Below are positions 1 to 9,381 of a stretch of DNA of 64,000 nt, in pieces. Made by a program: the position numbers and the translations under genes. Every line of letters starts with the position of its first letter. The stretch's first letter is position 1. The stretch spans positions 1 to 64,000 of the forward strand of contig NZ_SJEW01000013.1 in the NCBI RefSeq assembly GCF_005930475.1. The letters run 5' to 3'. Origin of the DNA: Modestobacter altitudinis (lineage in GTDB: Bacteria > Actinomycetota > Actinomycetes > Mycobacteriales > Geodermatophilaceae). Under the pieces are notes generated by a model. It worked only from the letters and a program-made list of their open reading frames with translations, was not told where the DNA came from and searched no databases.

Positions 1-8
1 GCTCTCAC

Positions 9-32
9 GTGGTCGAACACCTGTTCGACCAC
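9..32. promoter_or_regulatory. LexA/SOS box
   Basis: Positions 13-28 read TCGAAC-ACCT-GTTCGA, an exact match to the LexA (SOS) box of mycobacteria and other actinobacteria (TCGAAC, four bases, GTTCGA). The inverted repeat extends to 11-bp arms (9-19 and 22-32). The only gene inside the window next to it is the 3' end of an AraC gene at 42, so the box most likely controls a leftward gene that starts just outside the window; a GTG on the minus strand at 8-6 could even be its start. The identity of that gene is unknown here. Confidence 0.8.
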
Positions 33-41
33 CTGTCGGGC

Positions 42-1070
42 TCAGCGCCCAGCGGGCGGGGCCGGTCGCGGGGCGGTGAGGTCCAGCTCGGGGCGCGGCC
101 GGGGGAGTGCGAGCGCGCCGGCCCCCGTCCGTCGCCAGTCGCGCGGGGTGAGCCCGAAGGTCGCCCGGAAGCGGCGGCTGAAGTAGGACGGGTCGGTGAA
201 CCCCCAGTGCCGGGCGATCACCGCGATCGACCGGTCCCGGCTGCGCGGGCTGGCCAGCTCGGCCCGTGCACCCTCGAGCCGCTGGTGGATGATCCACTGC
301 TCGAGGCTGACGTGCGCGGCAGCGCACACCCGGTAGAGCTGGCGCACCGAGATGGCGTGCGCGGCGGCGACCTGCTCGGCGTCCAGACCCGGGTCGATGA
401 GGTGCTGGCGCACGTAGCTGCGCACCCGGGTCAGCAACGTCTCGGCGGCCACGTCCTCCACCGACCGCGTCGGGCCGGCCGCCGAGGCGAGCAGCGCCCG
501 GGTGAGGTCGACCGTGGCGGAGGCCAGCGCGTGGACCAGGGGCTCCCCGGCCAGCCGCTCGGCGTCCCGGGTGACCTCGGTCAGATGGGCACGGACCAGT
601 CCGTACAGCGGGCTGCGGTGGGCGAGTGGCAGGGCCCGGCGGACGTCGTCGACCGGCAGCCCGAGCCGGCTCACCGGCACCTGCAGGGCACGGCACACCC
701 CCGGGCCGACCCACCGGTACTCGTAGGGGGAGGCGAGCTCGGTGAGCACCAGGCCGCCGCGCGGCACCGTGCGCTGGGCACCGAACTGCTCCTGCATGCC
801 CACGCCGACCTCCTGGACGGCGAAGGAGACGGTCGGCACGACGTCCTCCCGGGCCGCCCGCGCCGAACGGGCCAGCACGGGGTCGCCCGCCAGGGCGGCT
901 CGCAGCACCGGGACCCCGCCGAGGTCCCAGCCGTCCAACCGCGCGTGCGAGGCCGCTCCGGGTTCGGCGAACCGGACCCGGGACACCATCGTGGCCTCGA
1001 GCCGGGCGACGACCTGGGCGGGACGGCGCTCGGCCGGGGGGAGCTGGTCGGTGTCGAGGAGGGTGACCAC
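42..1070 (-). CDS. AraC-family transcriptional regulator
   Basis: A 342-residue regulator with an N-terminal ligand-binding-like region (roughly residues 30-200, resembling the AraC_binding_2 type) and a C-terminal double helix-turn-helix (roughly residues 215-320). The second HTH carries the family signature: GFTDPSYFSRRFRATFGLTP. The length is normal for this subfamily (about 320-340). It is transcribed divergently from the hydrolase gene at 1302, the usual geometry for an AraC regulator and its target. The inducer cannot be read from sequence. Start is the GTG/ATG giving MVTLLDTDQ; no strong ribosome binding site was used to decide it. Confidence 0.85.
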   Translation of the reverse strand: MVTLLDTDQLPPAERRPAQVVARLEATMVSRVRFAEPGAASHARLDGWDLGGVPVLRAALAGDPVLARSARAAREDVVPTVSFAVQEVGVGMQEQFGAQRTVPRGGLVLTELASPYEYRWVGPGVCRALQVPVSRLGLPVDDVRRALPLAHRSPLYGLVRAHLTEVTRDAERLAGEPLVHALASATVDLTRALLASAAGPTRSVEDVAAETLLTRVRSYVRQHLIDPGLDAEQVAAAHAISVRQLYRVCAAAHVSLEQWIIHQRLEGARAELASPRSRDRSIAVIARHWGFTDPSYFSRRFRATFGLTPRDWRRTGAGALALPRPRPELDLTAPRPAPPAGR

Positions 1071-1132
1071 GGGCGCTCCCAGGGGGTGGGACCACGGCGA
1101 CGCTGCCCTGACGACGTCGATCCTGGAGGGGC

Positions 1133-1165
1133 GCGACCGGCGGTGTAAAGGCTCCCACCGGTCGC
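1133..1165. promoter_or_regulatory. inverted repeat in AraC/hydrolase divergent promoter region
   Basis: The 231-bp gap between the divergent AraC gene and the hydrolase (1071-1301) contains GCGACCGG (1133-1140) and its reverse complement CCGGTCGC (1158-1165), 17 bp apart. A TANNNT-type -10 element (TAGCGT, 1245-1250) lies upstream of the hydrolase. An AraC operator here is plausible but is an inference from position and symmetry only; many AraC proteins bind direct rather than inverted repeats. Confidence 0.35.
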
Positions 1166-1301
1166 GGTCGCCGGTGCCGGGCGGTCGGCAGCCAGGGTCC
1201 TGAGCCCGTCACGGAGGGTCCACCCGGCGTTCCGTCGTCGCCCCTAGCGTCAGGGTGCAGCCCGTGGCCGGACCGGCCGCGGCTCTCACGTGGAGGACCC
1301 C

Positions 1302-2129
1302 GTGACCACTCCGACCCCGGTGCCCGTCGTGTTCGTGCACGGACTCTGGCTGCACGCCAGCAGCTGGACGCCGTGGGTCGAGCTGTTCGCCTCCCGCGGC
1401 TACCAGCCGGTCGCCCCCGGCTGGCCCGGTGACGCGGCCACCGCCGAGGAGACCCGTGCCCACCCGGAGGCGGTCGCCGGTGTGGGCATCGACGACGTCA
1501 CCGAGCACCACGCCGCCCTCATCGCCGCGTTGCCTGCGCCGCCGGTGGTGGTCGGCCACTCCTTCGGCGGCCTGATCGCCCAGAAGCTGCACGGCATGGG
1601 GCTGTCCCGGGCGTGCGTCGCGCTGTCCCCGGCCCAGTTCAAGGGCAACCTGGTGCTGCCGCCGGTCCAGCTCCGCAGCGCCTGGCCGGTGCTGTCCCAC
1701 CCGGGGCTGCGGAAGGGGACCTGGTCGCACTCGCCGGACAGCTTCTCCCGGTCCTTCGCCAACGCCGTCCCGCGGGCGGAGTCCGACCACCTGCTGGCCG
1801 CGCACGGCATCCCCTCGCCGGCCCGCCCGCTGTTCCAGGCCAGCGCCGCCACCTTCGCACCGCGCAGCGAGGCGCGGGTCGACACCAGGCGCGAGCGGAG
1901 TCCGCTGCTGCTGATCGCCGGAGGCCGGGACCGCACCGTGCCCGAGGCGACCGTCCGGGGCGCCTACCGGATCCAGCGGCGGAACCCCGGGGAGACCGAG
2001 CTGGTGACCTTCCCCGACCGCGGCCACTCGATGGGCGCGGACTCCGGCTGGGCCGAGGTCGCACACACCGCCCTGGACTTCCTGTCCCGCAACGACGTCG
2101 GTGCACCCGCGGCCACCGCCCAGAGTTGA
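1302..2129 (+). CDS. alpha/beta hydrolase
   Basis: A 275-residue alpha/beta-hydrolase-fold protein. Visible: oxyanion region [10 protein letters not shown] near the N-terminus, nucleophile elbow GHSFGG around residues 75-80, acid GGRDRTVP around residue 210 and the catalytic His in DRGHSMG. It therefore has a complete Ser-Asp-His triad; the substrate is unknown. The GTG at 1302 is preferred over the in-frame GTG at 1290 because GGAGG (1292-1296) sits five bases before it. It is followed 28 bp later by a second alpha/beta hydrolase, so the two probably form one transcript, possibly controlled by the divergent AraC protein. Confidence 0.85.
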   Translation: MTTPTPVPVVFVHGLWLHASSWTPWVELFASRGYQPVAPGWPGDAATAEETRAHPEAVAGVGIDDVTEHHAALIAALPAPPVVVGHSFGGLIAQKLHGMGLSRACVALSPAQFKGNLVLPPVQLRSAWPVLSHPGLRKGTWSHSPDSFSRSFANAVPRAESDHLLAAHGIPSPARPLFQASAATFAPRSEARVDTRRERSPLLLIAGGRDRTVPEATVRGAYRIQRRNPGETELVTFPDRGHSMGADSGWAEVAHTALDFLSRNDVGAPAATAQS

Positions 2130-2157
2130 ACACCCCACCCCGCAGAGGAGAACCACC

Positions 2158-2982
2158 GTGCCCTTCGTCACCACCCCCGACGGCGTCGAGATCTTCTACA
2201 AGGACTGGGGGACCGGCCAGCCGATCGTCTTCAGCCACGGCTGGCCGTTGTCGGCCGACGACTGGGACGCCCAGCTGCTGTTCTTCCTGCAGCACGGCTA
2301 CCGCGTGATCGCCCACGACCGGCGGGGGCACGGCCGCTCGACCCAGGTCGGCGACGGGCACGACATGGACCACTACGCCGACGACCTGGCCGCGCTGACC
2401 GCCCACCTCGACCTGCACGACGCCGTGCACGTCGGCCACTCCACCGGCGGCGGGGAGGTCGCCCGCTACCTCGGCCGGCACGGGGAGGACCGGGTCGCCA
2501 AGGCCGCGCTGATCAGCGCGGTGCCGCCGCTGATGGTGCAGACCGACGCCAACCCCGGTGGTCTGCCCAAGAGCGTCTTCGACGACCTGCAGGCGCAGCT
2601 GGCCGCCAACCGGTCGCAGTTCTACCGCGACCTGCCCAGCGGGCCCTTCTACGGGTTCAACCGGCCGGGGGTCGAGGCGTCGGAGGCTGTCATCCAGAAC
2701 TGGTGGCGGCAGGGGATGATGGGCGGCGCCAAGGCGCACTACGACGGCGTCGTCGCCTTCTCCCAGACCGACTTCACCGAGGACCTGGCGAAGATCACCG
2801 TGCCGGTGCTGGTCATGCACAGCGAGGACGACCAGATCGTCCCCTACGCGGACGCGGGGCCGCTGTCGGCGGAGCTGCTGAAGAACGGGACGCTGAAGAC
2901 CTACACCGACTTCCCGCACGGCATGCCGACCACGCAGGCCGACACGATCAACGCCGACCTGCTGGCCTTCCTCCAGGGCTGA
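2158..2982 (+). CDS. alpha/beta hydrolase, non-heme chloroperoxidase type
   Basis: A 274-residue protein of the cofactor-free haloperoxidase/esterase subfamily. It begins [20 protein letters not shown], has the oxyanion motif SHGWPLS, the nucleophile elbow GHSTGGGE, an acid in HSEDDQIVP and the terminal His in [11 protein letters not shown], all typical of this family, which usually measures about 275 residues. Such proteins are esterases or perhydrolases; the haloperoxidase name is historical. Start GTG at 2158 follows AGAGGAG at 2144-2150. Probably co-transcribed with the hydrolase upstream. Confidence 0.9.
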   Translation: MPFVTTPDGVEIFYKDWGTGQPIVFSHGWPLSADDWDAQLLFFLQHGYRVIAHDRRGHGRSTQVGDGHDMDHYADDLAALTAHLDLHDAVHVGHSTGGGEVARYLGRHGEDRVAKAALISAVPPLMVQTDANPGGLPKSVFDDLQAQLAANRSQFYRDLPSGPFYGFNRPGVEASEAVIQNWWRQGMMGGAKAHYDGVVAFSQTDFTEDLAKITVPVLVMHSEDDQIVPYADAGPLSAELLKNGTLKTYTDFPHGMPTTQADTINADLLAFLQG

Positions 2983-3000
2983 CCACCCGCCCGGGGCGGC

Positions 3001-4902
3001 TCACCCGCCCTGGGGCGCGTGCTTCGCCTTCGTCGTCCGCTTCTTCCGCGGCTGCAGCCCGTTCGCCAGCACGTCGGCGACGGACTGCACGCCCGGGTGC
3101 GCGGCCAGCTCCTCGGTCGGCACCGGCAGCGGGAGGCACCAGTTGGGCCGGTCGGTGGCACCGGGCATGTTCGGCCGGCGCTCCTCGGCCAGCGCGTCGT
3201 CCAGCGTGGCCGACAGCAGGGTGCACGGTGCGCCGGCCAGCCGCTTGTAGGCCGCCGTCACGGCCTTGGCCGGTGTCGCCTTCTTCGGCACCTTCCCCAG
3301 GTGCTCCAGCAGCGAGGCGCGGCCGCGCTCCAGCTCCTCGTCGGTGCCCAGCCCGTGCTCGCGCTGCTCGGCGAGGTCCGACCCGGTCCACAGCCCGGGG
3401 ATGGTCGGCAGGTCATGGGTGGTCACCGCGGCCATCGCCTCGGCGGGCCAGCGGGCGGGCTCGTCGTCTTCGAACCAGAGCAGCTTGTAGGACAGGATCC
3501 CGTGCTCGGCCATCGCCTCGCGGACGCCGGCCTCGACGGTGCCGAGGTCCTCGCCGACGACGATCGCCTCAGCCCGGTGGCTCTCCAGCGCGACGATGTC
3601 GAGCATGTCCTCGTAGGGGTAGCGGACGTAGGCGCCGTCGGCGGCGCTGCCGTCCGAGGGCACCCACCAGAGCCGGAACAGCCCCATCACGTGGTCCACC
3701 CGCAGCCCGCCGGCGCCGGCCATGGTCGCCCGGATCGACTGGACGAACGGCTCGTAGTCCGCCGCCTGCAGCTGCCAGGGGACCAGCGGCGGGGAGCCCC
3801 AGTCCTGGCCCTGGCTGTTGAAGGCGTCCGGCGGAGCGCCCACGCTCACGCCCTGGGCGAGCACGTCCTGCCACGCCCAGGCGTCGGCTCCGCCGCCGGC
3901 GACGCCGATGGGCAGGTCCTGGATGACCGTGATGCCCTCGGTGGCCGCCCGCAGCTGGACGTCCAGCAGCCACTGCAGCCAGGCGTGGAAGGCGACCTCC
4001 CGGTCCCGGGCGGCCGCGAAGTCCCGGACGGCCGCGCCGCGCGGGTCCTGCAGCTCCCGGGGCCAGCTGTGCCAGTCCGGGCCGTGCTGGTCGGCCAGCG
4101 CGCACCAGGTGGCCCAGTCCATCAGCGGCTGGCCCTGGTGCCACCACCAGTCGCGGAAGGCCTGCTCGTCCCCGCCGCTGTCGGGCCGGGCGTCGAAGAG
4201 GCGCTGCAGCACCCGGCGCTTGAGCGCCCAGACGGCGTCCCGGTCGATCAGCTCGCCGTCGTTGAGCGCGCGCCCGGCGTCGGCCTCGACGTCGACCGCG
4301 TCGGCGCCGGGGACGTCGGCGATCCGCAGGTACAGCGGGTTGCGGAAGCGGCGGGTGGCCGGCAGGTAGGGGCTGGCCTCCTGGCCGGCCGTCGGCGCCA
4401 CCGCGTGCAGCGGGTTCACCAGCACGAAGCCGGCGCCCTGGTCCTGCGCGAACCCGCGCACGGTGCGCAGGTCGCCCAGGTCACCGATGCCCCAGCTGTC
4501 CTGGCCGCGGGTGGCGTACAGCTGCACCGCCCAGCCCCAGCCGCGCCAGCCCTCGGGCAGCCAGCACCGGCCGGGGGAGACGATCAGCCGGCGCTCACGA
4601 CCGTCGGGCGTGCGCAGCCGGTGGTAGCCCAGCGGGAAGTCCTCGGGCAGCTCACCGTCGACGTGCCGGGTCTGCCCGTCCTCGCACTCGACGTCGGCGG
4701 CGTCGACCTCGAGGGCGTCGCCGGGGCGGGCGACGATCGGGACGCGGTCGAGCAGGTCCTCCGGCGGCGTGCCGATGACCTCCCGCAGTCGGGCGATCGT
4801 CGACTCGGCGACGGTGTGCTCCTCGTCGAGGGCGTCGAGCCAGCTGGCGTCGATGCCCCAGGCGTCGGTCGTGGGCTTCGGCTGCGGCGCGGTGCTCGTC
4901 AC
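3001..4902 (-). CDS. malQ: 4-alpha-glucanotransferase (amylomaltase, GH77)
   Basis: A cytoplasmic GH77 enzyme of 633 residues that disproportionates maltodextrins by transferring 4-alpha-glucan chains. The family motifs are present: GLRVDHVMGLFR with the catalytic Asp (about residue 401), VVGEDLGTVE with the acid/base Glu (about 447) and TTHDLPTIPG with the third carboxylate (about 497). The N-terminal region before about residue 120 is the extension seen in actinobacterial MalQ, and a Lys-rich tail ends the protein. It lies 57 bp downstream of, and on the same strand as, the MFS gene. Start GTG at 4902. Confidence 0.95.
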   Translation of the reverse strand: MTSTAPQPKPTTDAWGIDASWLDALDEEHTVAESTIARLREVIGTPPEDLLDRVPIVARPGDALEVDAADVECEDGQTRHVDGELPEDFPLGYHRLRTPDGRERRLIVSPGRCWLPEGWRGWGWAVQLYATRGQDSWGIGDLGDLRTVRGFAQDQGAGFVLVNPLHAVAPTAGQEASPYLPATRRFRNPLYLRIADVPGADAVDVEADAGRALNDGELIDRDAVWALKRRVLQRLFDARPDSGGDEQAFRDWWWHQGQPLMDWATWCALADQHGPDWHSWPRELQDPRGAAVRDFAAARDREVAFHAWLQWLLDVQLRAATEGITVIQDLPIGVAGGGADAWAWQDVLAQGVSVGAPPDAFNSQGQDWGSPPLVPWQLQAADYEPFVQSIRATMAGAGGLRVDHVMGLFRLWWVPSDGSAADGAYVRYPYEDMLDIVALESHRAEAIVVGEDLGTVEAGVREAMAEHGILSYKLLWFEDDEPARWPAEAMAAVTTHDLPTIPGLWTGSDLAEQREHGLGTDEELERGRASLLEHLGKVPKKATPAKAVTAAYKRLAGAPCTLLSATLDDALAEERRPNMPGATDRPNWCLPLPVPTEELAAHPGVQSVADVLANGLQPRKKRTTKAKHAPQGG

Positions 4903-4959
4903 GGGTCGATCCTCACCGGTCAGGGTCCGGTTCGCCGGGTGGGACGGCTGCCGACCGCC

Positions 4960-6177
4960 TCACACCCCGTTCTCGGGGAGGCCGGGCGGGGGTCGCAGCG
5001 CGCCGGCGATGGCGGTCGCGACGGCCAGCAGCACGGCGACCACGGTCAGCGCCTGCAGCACGCCGACGGACTGCCCCAGGATGCCGATCAGCGGCGGGCC
5101 GCCGAGGAAGGCGCAGTACCCGATCGAGGCGACGACGCTGACCCGGCCGGCCGAGCGGGCCGGGTCGTCGGCCGCGGCGCTCATCCCGACCGGGAAGCCC
5201 AGCGAGGTGCCGGCCCCCCACAGCAGGGCGCCGGCGAAGGCGACCGCCGGGTGCCCGCCGAAGACGAACAGCAGCAGCCCGGCGACGCTGAGCACCGCCA
5301 GCGCCCGCACCAGCGGCACCCGGCCCCAGCGCTCCAGCAGCGCGGGGCCGACCCAGCGGACCGCCGTCATGGCCACCAGGAAGACCGCGTAGCCGAGCGT
5401 GCCGACCACGGCCGAGGTGTCGTGCCCGTCGATGAGCGCGACGCTGATCCAGTCGTTGGCGGCGCCCTCGGCGAAGGCGAAGGCCAGCACGAAGACGCCG
5501 ATGAGCAGGGTCCGGGGCTCCCGCCAGGCCCGCAGGGCGCTGTCCCGGGGAGCCTGCGCGGCCTCGCCGGTGCCGTCGTCGTGCACGTCCGGGACGAAGC
5601 TGCGCACGGCCAGCGGCACCGCGACGCCGACCAGCACGGCGACGGCGAGCAGGTGGGCCAGCACGGACACGTCCAGGGCCACCATCGCCGCGCCCACCCC
5701 GGCGCCGACGACCGTGCCGAGGCTGAAGCCGGCGTGGAAGCGGGACATGACGGCCTTGCCCAGCAGCCGCTCGACCACCGCGGCCTGCACGTTCATCGCG
5801 ACGTCCCAGGCGCCGTTGGCCACGCCCATCAGGAACAGCCCGCCGACCAGCAGCAGGACGCCGACCTGCGAGCCGGCCGCGACCAGCGCCACCGCGACCG
5901 CCAGCAGCACGGCCATCGAGGTGACCGTGCGGCGCGAGCCGAACCGGGCGATCAGCGGTCCGGACGCCGGCAGCGCGACGACCGAGCCGGCGGCGATGGA
6001 CAGCAGCACCAGGCCGAGCTCGGAGGGGCCGAGGTCCAGGTGGCTGCGCACCTGCGGGATCCGCGAGGCCCAGCTGGCGAAGGCGAAGCCCGAGCCGATG
6101 AACGCCGCGTAGGTGGCCCGGGTCGCCGCCTGCACCTGGCTCCCACTCGGTGCCGGGCGTGCGTCGGTGGCCGTCAT
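4960..6177 (-). CDS. MFS transporter
   Basis: A 405-residue, 12-helix major facilitator protein. The N-terminal half shows GFAFASWASRIPQVRSHL, typical of the FucP/YbjJ-like inner-membrane MFS group, and the loop 2-3 region reads ARFGSRRT. The start codon overlaps the stop of the TetR gene upstream (ATGA, 6174-6177), so the two are one operon and TetR is the expected local repressor. Substrate cannot be told; the TetR partnership suggests export of a small toxic compound or a metabolite. This is inference. Confidence 0.85.
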   Translation of the reverse strand: MTATDARPAPSGSQVQAATRATYAAFIGSGFAFASWASRIPQVRSHLDLGPSELGLVLLSIAAGSVVALPASGPLIARFGSRRTVTSMAVLLAVAVALVAAGSQVGVLLLVGGLFLMGVANGAWDVAMNVQAAVVERLLGKAVMSRFHAGFSLGTVVGAGVGAAMVALDVSVLAHLLAVAVLVGVAVPLAVRSFVPDVHDDGTGEAAQAPRDSALRAWREPRTLLIGVFVLAFAFAEGAANDWISVALIDGHDTSAVVGTLGYAVFLVAMTAVRWVGPALLERWGRVPLVRALAVLSVAGLLLFVFGGHPAVAFAGALLWGAGTSLGFPVGMSAAADDPARSAGRVSVVASIGYCAFLGGPPLIGILGQSVGVLQALTVVAVLLAVATAIAGALRPPPGLPENGV

Positions 6178-6773
6178 GCGGTGTCCTCGGGGTCGGCGGT
6201 GCGGTCAGGGTGGGGAGGGTGGACCGCCCGGGCGACGATCTCCCGGGTCTGCGCCCGGGAGACCGGGGCGGTGGAGAGCACCTTGTGCATCACCAGGCCC
6301 TCGATCAGCGCGTCGACGCCGCGGGCGGTGACCGGGTCCACGAAGCGCTCCAGCACGCTGCGGCTGCGGCGCATCCAGGACTCGGTGACGGTGCGCAGCG
6401 ACGGGTCGCGCAGCGCCGCCAGGTACAGCTCGTAGGCGACCGCCCAGTCCCGGTCGTCGGCATCGGCGTCGGCGTGGACCAGGGCGGTGACCGCGTCGAC
6501 GACGTCCTCGGTGGTGCGCACGGCGGCGAAGTGCGCCTCGTACCGCACCGCCATCCGCTCGGCGTGCACCGCGAAGGCCTGCGTGCGCAGGTCGTCCAGG
6601 CCGGTGAAGTGGTAGGTCAGCGAGCCCAGCGGCACGTCCGCAGCGGCGGCGATCAGCCGGTGCGTCGTGCCGGCGACACCCCGCTCGGCGATGACGTCGA
6701 TCGCCGCCTCGACGATCCGGTCGTGCCGGTCGGGGTCGTGCCGGCGGACCGGGCGATCGGCCTCCGCGGTCAT
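6174..6773 (-). CDS. TetR-family repressor
   Basis: A 199-residue TetR regulator: the N-terminal HTH reads RIVEAAIDVIAERGVAGTT...LIAAAADVPLGSLTYHF (about residues 20-60), followed by an all-helical ligand domain. The ATG at 6773 is preferred: a longer reading frame exists but the HTH is correctly placed from this start. The start codon touches the first of two palindromic operators, so the gene is probably autoregulated and may be translated from a nearly leaderless mRNA. Its stop overlaps the MFS start by four bases. Confidence 0.9.
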   Translation of the reverse strand: MTAEADRPVRRHDPDRHDRIVEAAIDVIAERGVAGTTHRLIAAAADVPLGSLTYHFTGLDDLRTQAFAVHAERMAVRYEAHFAAVRTTEDVVDAVTALVHADADADDRDWAVAYELYLAALRDPSLRTVTESWMRRSRSVLERFVDPVTARGVDALIEGLVMHKVLSTAPVSRAQTREIVARAVHPPHPDRTADPEDTA

Positions 6774-6812
6774 GTGTACGAGCGTACACATCGATGTGTA
6801 CAGCCGTACACG
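6772..6812. promoter_or_regulatory. tandem TetR operators
   Basis: Two near-identical palindromes lie immediately upstream of the TetR start. Site 1 (6773-6790) is TGTGTACG-AG-CGTACACA, with 9-bp arms when flanking A/T at 6772 and 6791 are included. Site 2 (6795-6812) is TGTGTACAGCCGTACACG, sharing the GTGTAC...GTACAC core. Their centres are 22 bp apart, two helical turns, suiting side-by-side binding of dimers on one face. The spot between hrpB's stop (6814) and the TetR start makes autoregulation of TetR-MFS the obvious reading. Confidence 0.8.
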
Positions 6813-6813
6813 G

Positions 6814-9294
6814 TCATGCCCGGCGGGGCTTCGCCCGCCGGGTCGGCGCTGCCGTCGCCGGGTCCTCCGGCCAGGGGTGCCGCGGGTAGCGGCCCCGGAG
6901 CTCGCTGCGGACGGCGGGGTAGCCCGTCCCCCAGAAGCCGGCCAGGTCGGCGGTCGTGGCCACCACCCGGCCGGCGGGGGACAGCAGCTGCAGCCGCAGC
7001 GGCCGGCCGGCGACCACCGGCGCGGCGGCCCAGCCGAACACCTCCTGCACCCGGACCGACAGCGTGGGCACCCGCGGGTCGGCGTAGTCGACCCGGACCC
7101 GCGACCCGGTCGGCACCTCGACCCGCTCGGGCACCAGCTCGTCGAGCCGGCCGGCCAGCTGCCATGGCAGCAGCGCGCGCAGTGCACCGACGACGTCGAC
7201 CCGGGCGAGGTCCCGGCGGCTGCGGGCCGCGGTGACCGCCGGGCTCGCAGCGAACGCGGTCAGCAGGGCCTCGTCGTCCACCGCTGGCCACGGCGCACCG
7301 AGCCCGGCGTGCGCGGCGGCGAGCCGCTGCCGCAGCCCCGTCGCGGCCGGCGTCCAGCTGAGCAGGCCGAGCCCCTCGCCGCGCAGCCCCTCGGCGACCG
7401 CCGCGGCCACCGCGGCCGGGTCCGGGTCGGCCAGCGGTCGCTCGCGGAGCACGATCGCGCCCAGCCGCTCCACCCGCGCGGCGGCCACGTCCCCGTCCCG
7501 CCAGGCCACCTCGGCGGCGTCGGAGTGCGCGGCCGCGCCGGCCTCCAGCGCGGTCGCCTCGGCGACGGCCACCGCCGTGCGCACCCGGGCGTCCCGCCGC
7601 CCCGGGGAGCGGTCCGCGGCGGCGACGGCCAGCCACTCCGCACCGCCCAGCGCGGTGCCCGGCGCCAGCTCCGCGCCGGTGCCGGCGGCCAGCAGGTAGG
7701 TCCGCTCCGCGCCCGGACGACGGCGGGCCAGCCACTCGGGGTGGGCCAGGCCGACCACCAGCCCGGCGGCGACGTCGTCGGGCAGGTCGGTGCCCGGCGC
7801 CGGGGGCGTCGCGCGGGTGAGCCGGTCCACCTCGTCGCGCCAGCGGGCGTCCCGGGTGCGGCGCAGCTCCCGCCAGCCGGCCACCAGGTCGTCGGAGCGG
7901 GACGGGACGTCGGCGGACAGCAGCGCCACCACCTCCGCGGCCCGACGTCGGCCGACCAGCGGGGCGCCGTCGACCAGCGCGCGGGCCAGCCGCGGGTGCG
8001 CGCCCACCGCGGTGAGCGACCGGCCGCGCGCGGTGACCCGGCCGGCGGCGTCGACCGCGCCGAGCTGGTGCAGGGTCTCCCGGGCGACGGCGAACGCGGC
8101 GGCCGGCGGGTCGTCGGGCAGCGCCAGGCCGGCCCCGTCCGGGGCGCCCCAGCAGGCCAGCTCGAGGGCGAGGCCGGTGAGGTCAGCGGCGGCGATCTCG
8201 GGCTCCGCCGCGGCCGGCAGCCGGTCGTGCTCGGCGGCCGACCAGAGCCGGTACACCCGGCCCGGGGCCTCCCGTCCGGCCCGGCCGGCGCGCTGCACCG
8301 CCGCCGCCCGGGACACCCGCACGGTGGCCAGCGCCCCCATGCCGCGGGCGACGTCGAACCGGGGCACCCGGGCCAGGCCGGCGTCGACGACCGTGCGCAC
8401 GCCCGGGACGGTCAGGCTGGTCTCGGCGACGTCGGTCGACAGGACGACGCGGCGCCGAGGGCCCGCGGTCAGGGCCGCGTCCTGCTCCGCGGCGGGCAGC
8501 CGGCCGTGCAGCGGCCGGACGTCGGCGTCCACGCCGGCCAGCAGGCCGGCGACCCGGCCGATCTCGGCCGCCCCGGGCAGGAAGACCAGCACGTCGCCGG
8601 TCGTCTCGGCCAGCGCCCGGCGGACGGTGCCGGCGACCGCGGTGAGCAGTCGCGGGTCGACGCGGGTGCCCAGCGGCGGCTCGACCGGCGGGCTCGGTGG
8701 GCACCACACCGGCTCGACGTCGTGCAGCGCGCCGGTGGCCTCCACGACCGGGGCAGGGTGCTCGGGACGGCCCATGAGCACCGCCAGCCGGCCCGCCTGC
8801 GCCGTCGCCGACATGGCCAGCAGCTCCAGCTCGGGGCGCAGCGCCGCGCGGACGTCGAGGGCGAAGGCCAGCGCGAGGTCGGTGTCCAGCTGCCGCTCGT
8901 GGCACTCGTCGAGCACGACCGCGCCGACGCCGGGCAGCTCGGGGTCGGCCTGCAGCCGGCGGACCAGCAGCCCGGTGGTCACCACCTCCACCCGGGTCGC
9001 GGCGCTGCGCCGGCTGTCGCCGCGCACGCTGTAGCCCACCGACGCGCCGACCGGCTCACCGAGCAGTGCGGCCATCCGCCGGGCCGCCGCCCGGGCCGCC
9101 ACCCGGCGGGGCTCGGCGACGAGCACGGTGCCGGCGACCCGGCCGGCCAGGGCGAGCGGCACCAGGGTGGTCTTCCCCGTGCCCGGAGGCGCGACGAGCA
9201 CCGCGGCGCCCGCGGCCGCCAGCGCGGTGTCCAGCGCGGGCAGCACCGAGCGGACCGGGAGGTCGGTCCCCGGCGTCCCGGTCGGTGGCAGCAC
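6814..9294 (-). CDS. hrpB: ATP-dependent helicase HrpB
   Basis: DEAH/RHA-type helicase, about 826 residues from the GTG at 9294 (845 from an upstream start at 9351). Walker A APPGTGKTT lies at about residues 35-43; motif II is DECHERQLD instead of DEAH; motif III MSATAQAGRLA, motif V STDVAETSLTVPGV and motif VI QRAGRAGRE follow, then the HrpB-specific C-terminal domain. The cellular role of HrpB is poorly defined in bacteria. The start at 9294 gives a protein beginning just before the helicase fold, but no clear ribosome binding site decides it. It is divergent from the EF-G-like gene at 9382. Confidence 0.9.
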   Translation of the reverse strand: MLPPTGTPGTDLPVRSVLPALDTALAAAGAAVLVAPPGTGKTTLVPLALAGRVAGTVLVAEPRRVAARAAARRMAALLGEPVGASVGYSVRGDSRRSAATRVEVVTTGLLVRRLQADPELPGVGAVVLDECHERQLDTDLALAFALDVRAALRPELELLAMSATAQAGRLAVLMGRPEHPAPVVEATGALHDVEPVWCPPSPPVEPPLGTRVDPRLLTAVAGTVRRALAETTGDVLVFLPGAAEIGRVAGLLAGVDADVRPLHGRLPAAEQDAALTAGPRRRVVLSTDVAETSLTVPGVRTVVDAGLARVPRFDVARGMGALATVRVSRAAAVQRAGRAGREAPGRVYRLWSAAEHDRLPAAAEPEIAAADLTGLALELACWGAPDGAGLALPDDPPAAAFAVARETLHQLGAVDAAGRVTARGRSLTAVGAHPRLARALVDGAPLVGRRRAAEVVALLSADVPSRSDDLVAGWRELRRTRDARWRDEVDRLTRATPPAPGTDLPDDVAAGLVVGLAHPEWLARRRPGAERTYLLAAGTGAELAPGTALGGAEWLAVAAADRSPGRRDARVRTAVAVAEATALEAGAAAHSDAAEVAWRDGDVAAARVERLGAIVLRERPLADPDPAAVAAAVAEGLRGEGLGLLSWTPAATGLRQRLAAAHAGLGAPWPAVDDEALLTAFAASPAVTAARSRRDLARVDVVGALRALLPWQLAGRLDELVPERVEVPTGSRVRVDYADPRVPTLSVRVQEVFGWAAAPVVAGRPLRLQLLSPAGRVVATTADLAGFWGTGYPAVRSELRGRYPRHPWPEDPATAAPTRRAKPRRA

Positions 9295-9381
9295 GAGCTC
9301 AGTCTGGTGAGGCCTTGTCGCAGCGCCGGAGCCGGGCCAGGCTGGACCCACGGGGACAACGACGTCTCACCGGAGGTCCGC

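Noticed and set aside
6667-9381. Long open frame ahead of the EF-G-like gene on the plus strand
   Set aside because: It is antisense to hrpB, is rich in Arg/Gly/Pro and has no domain; the gene begins at GTG 9382 with a good ribosome binding site.
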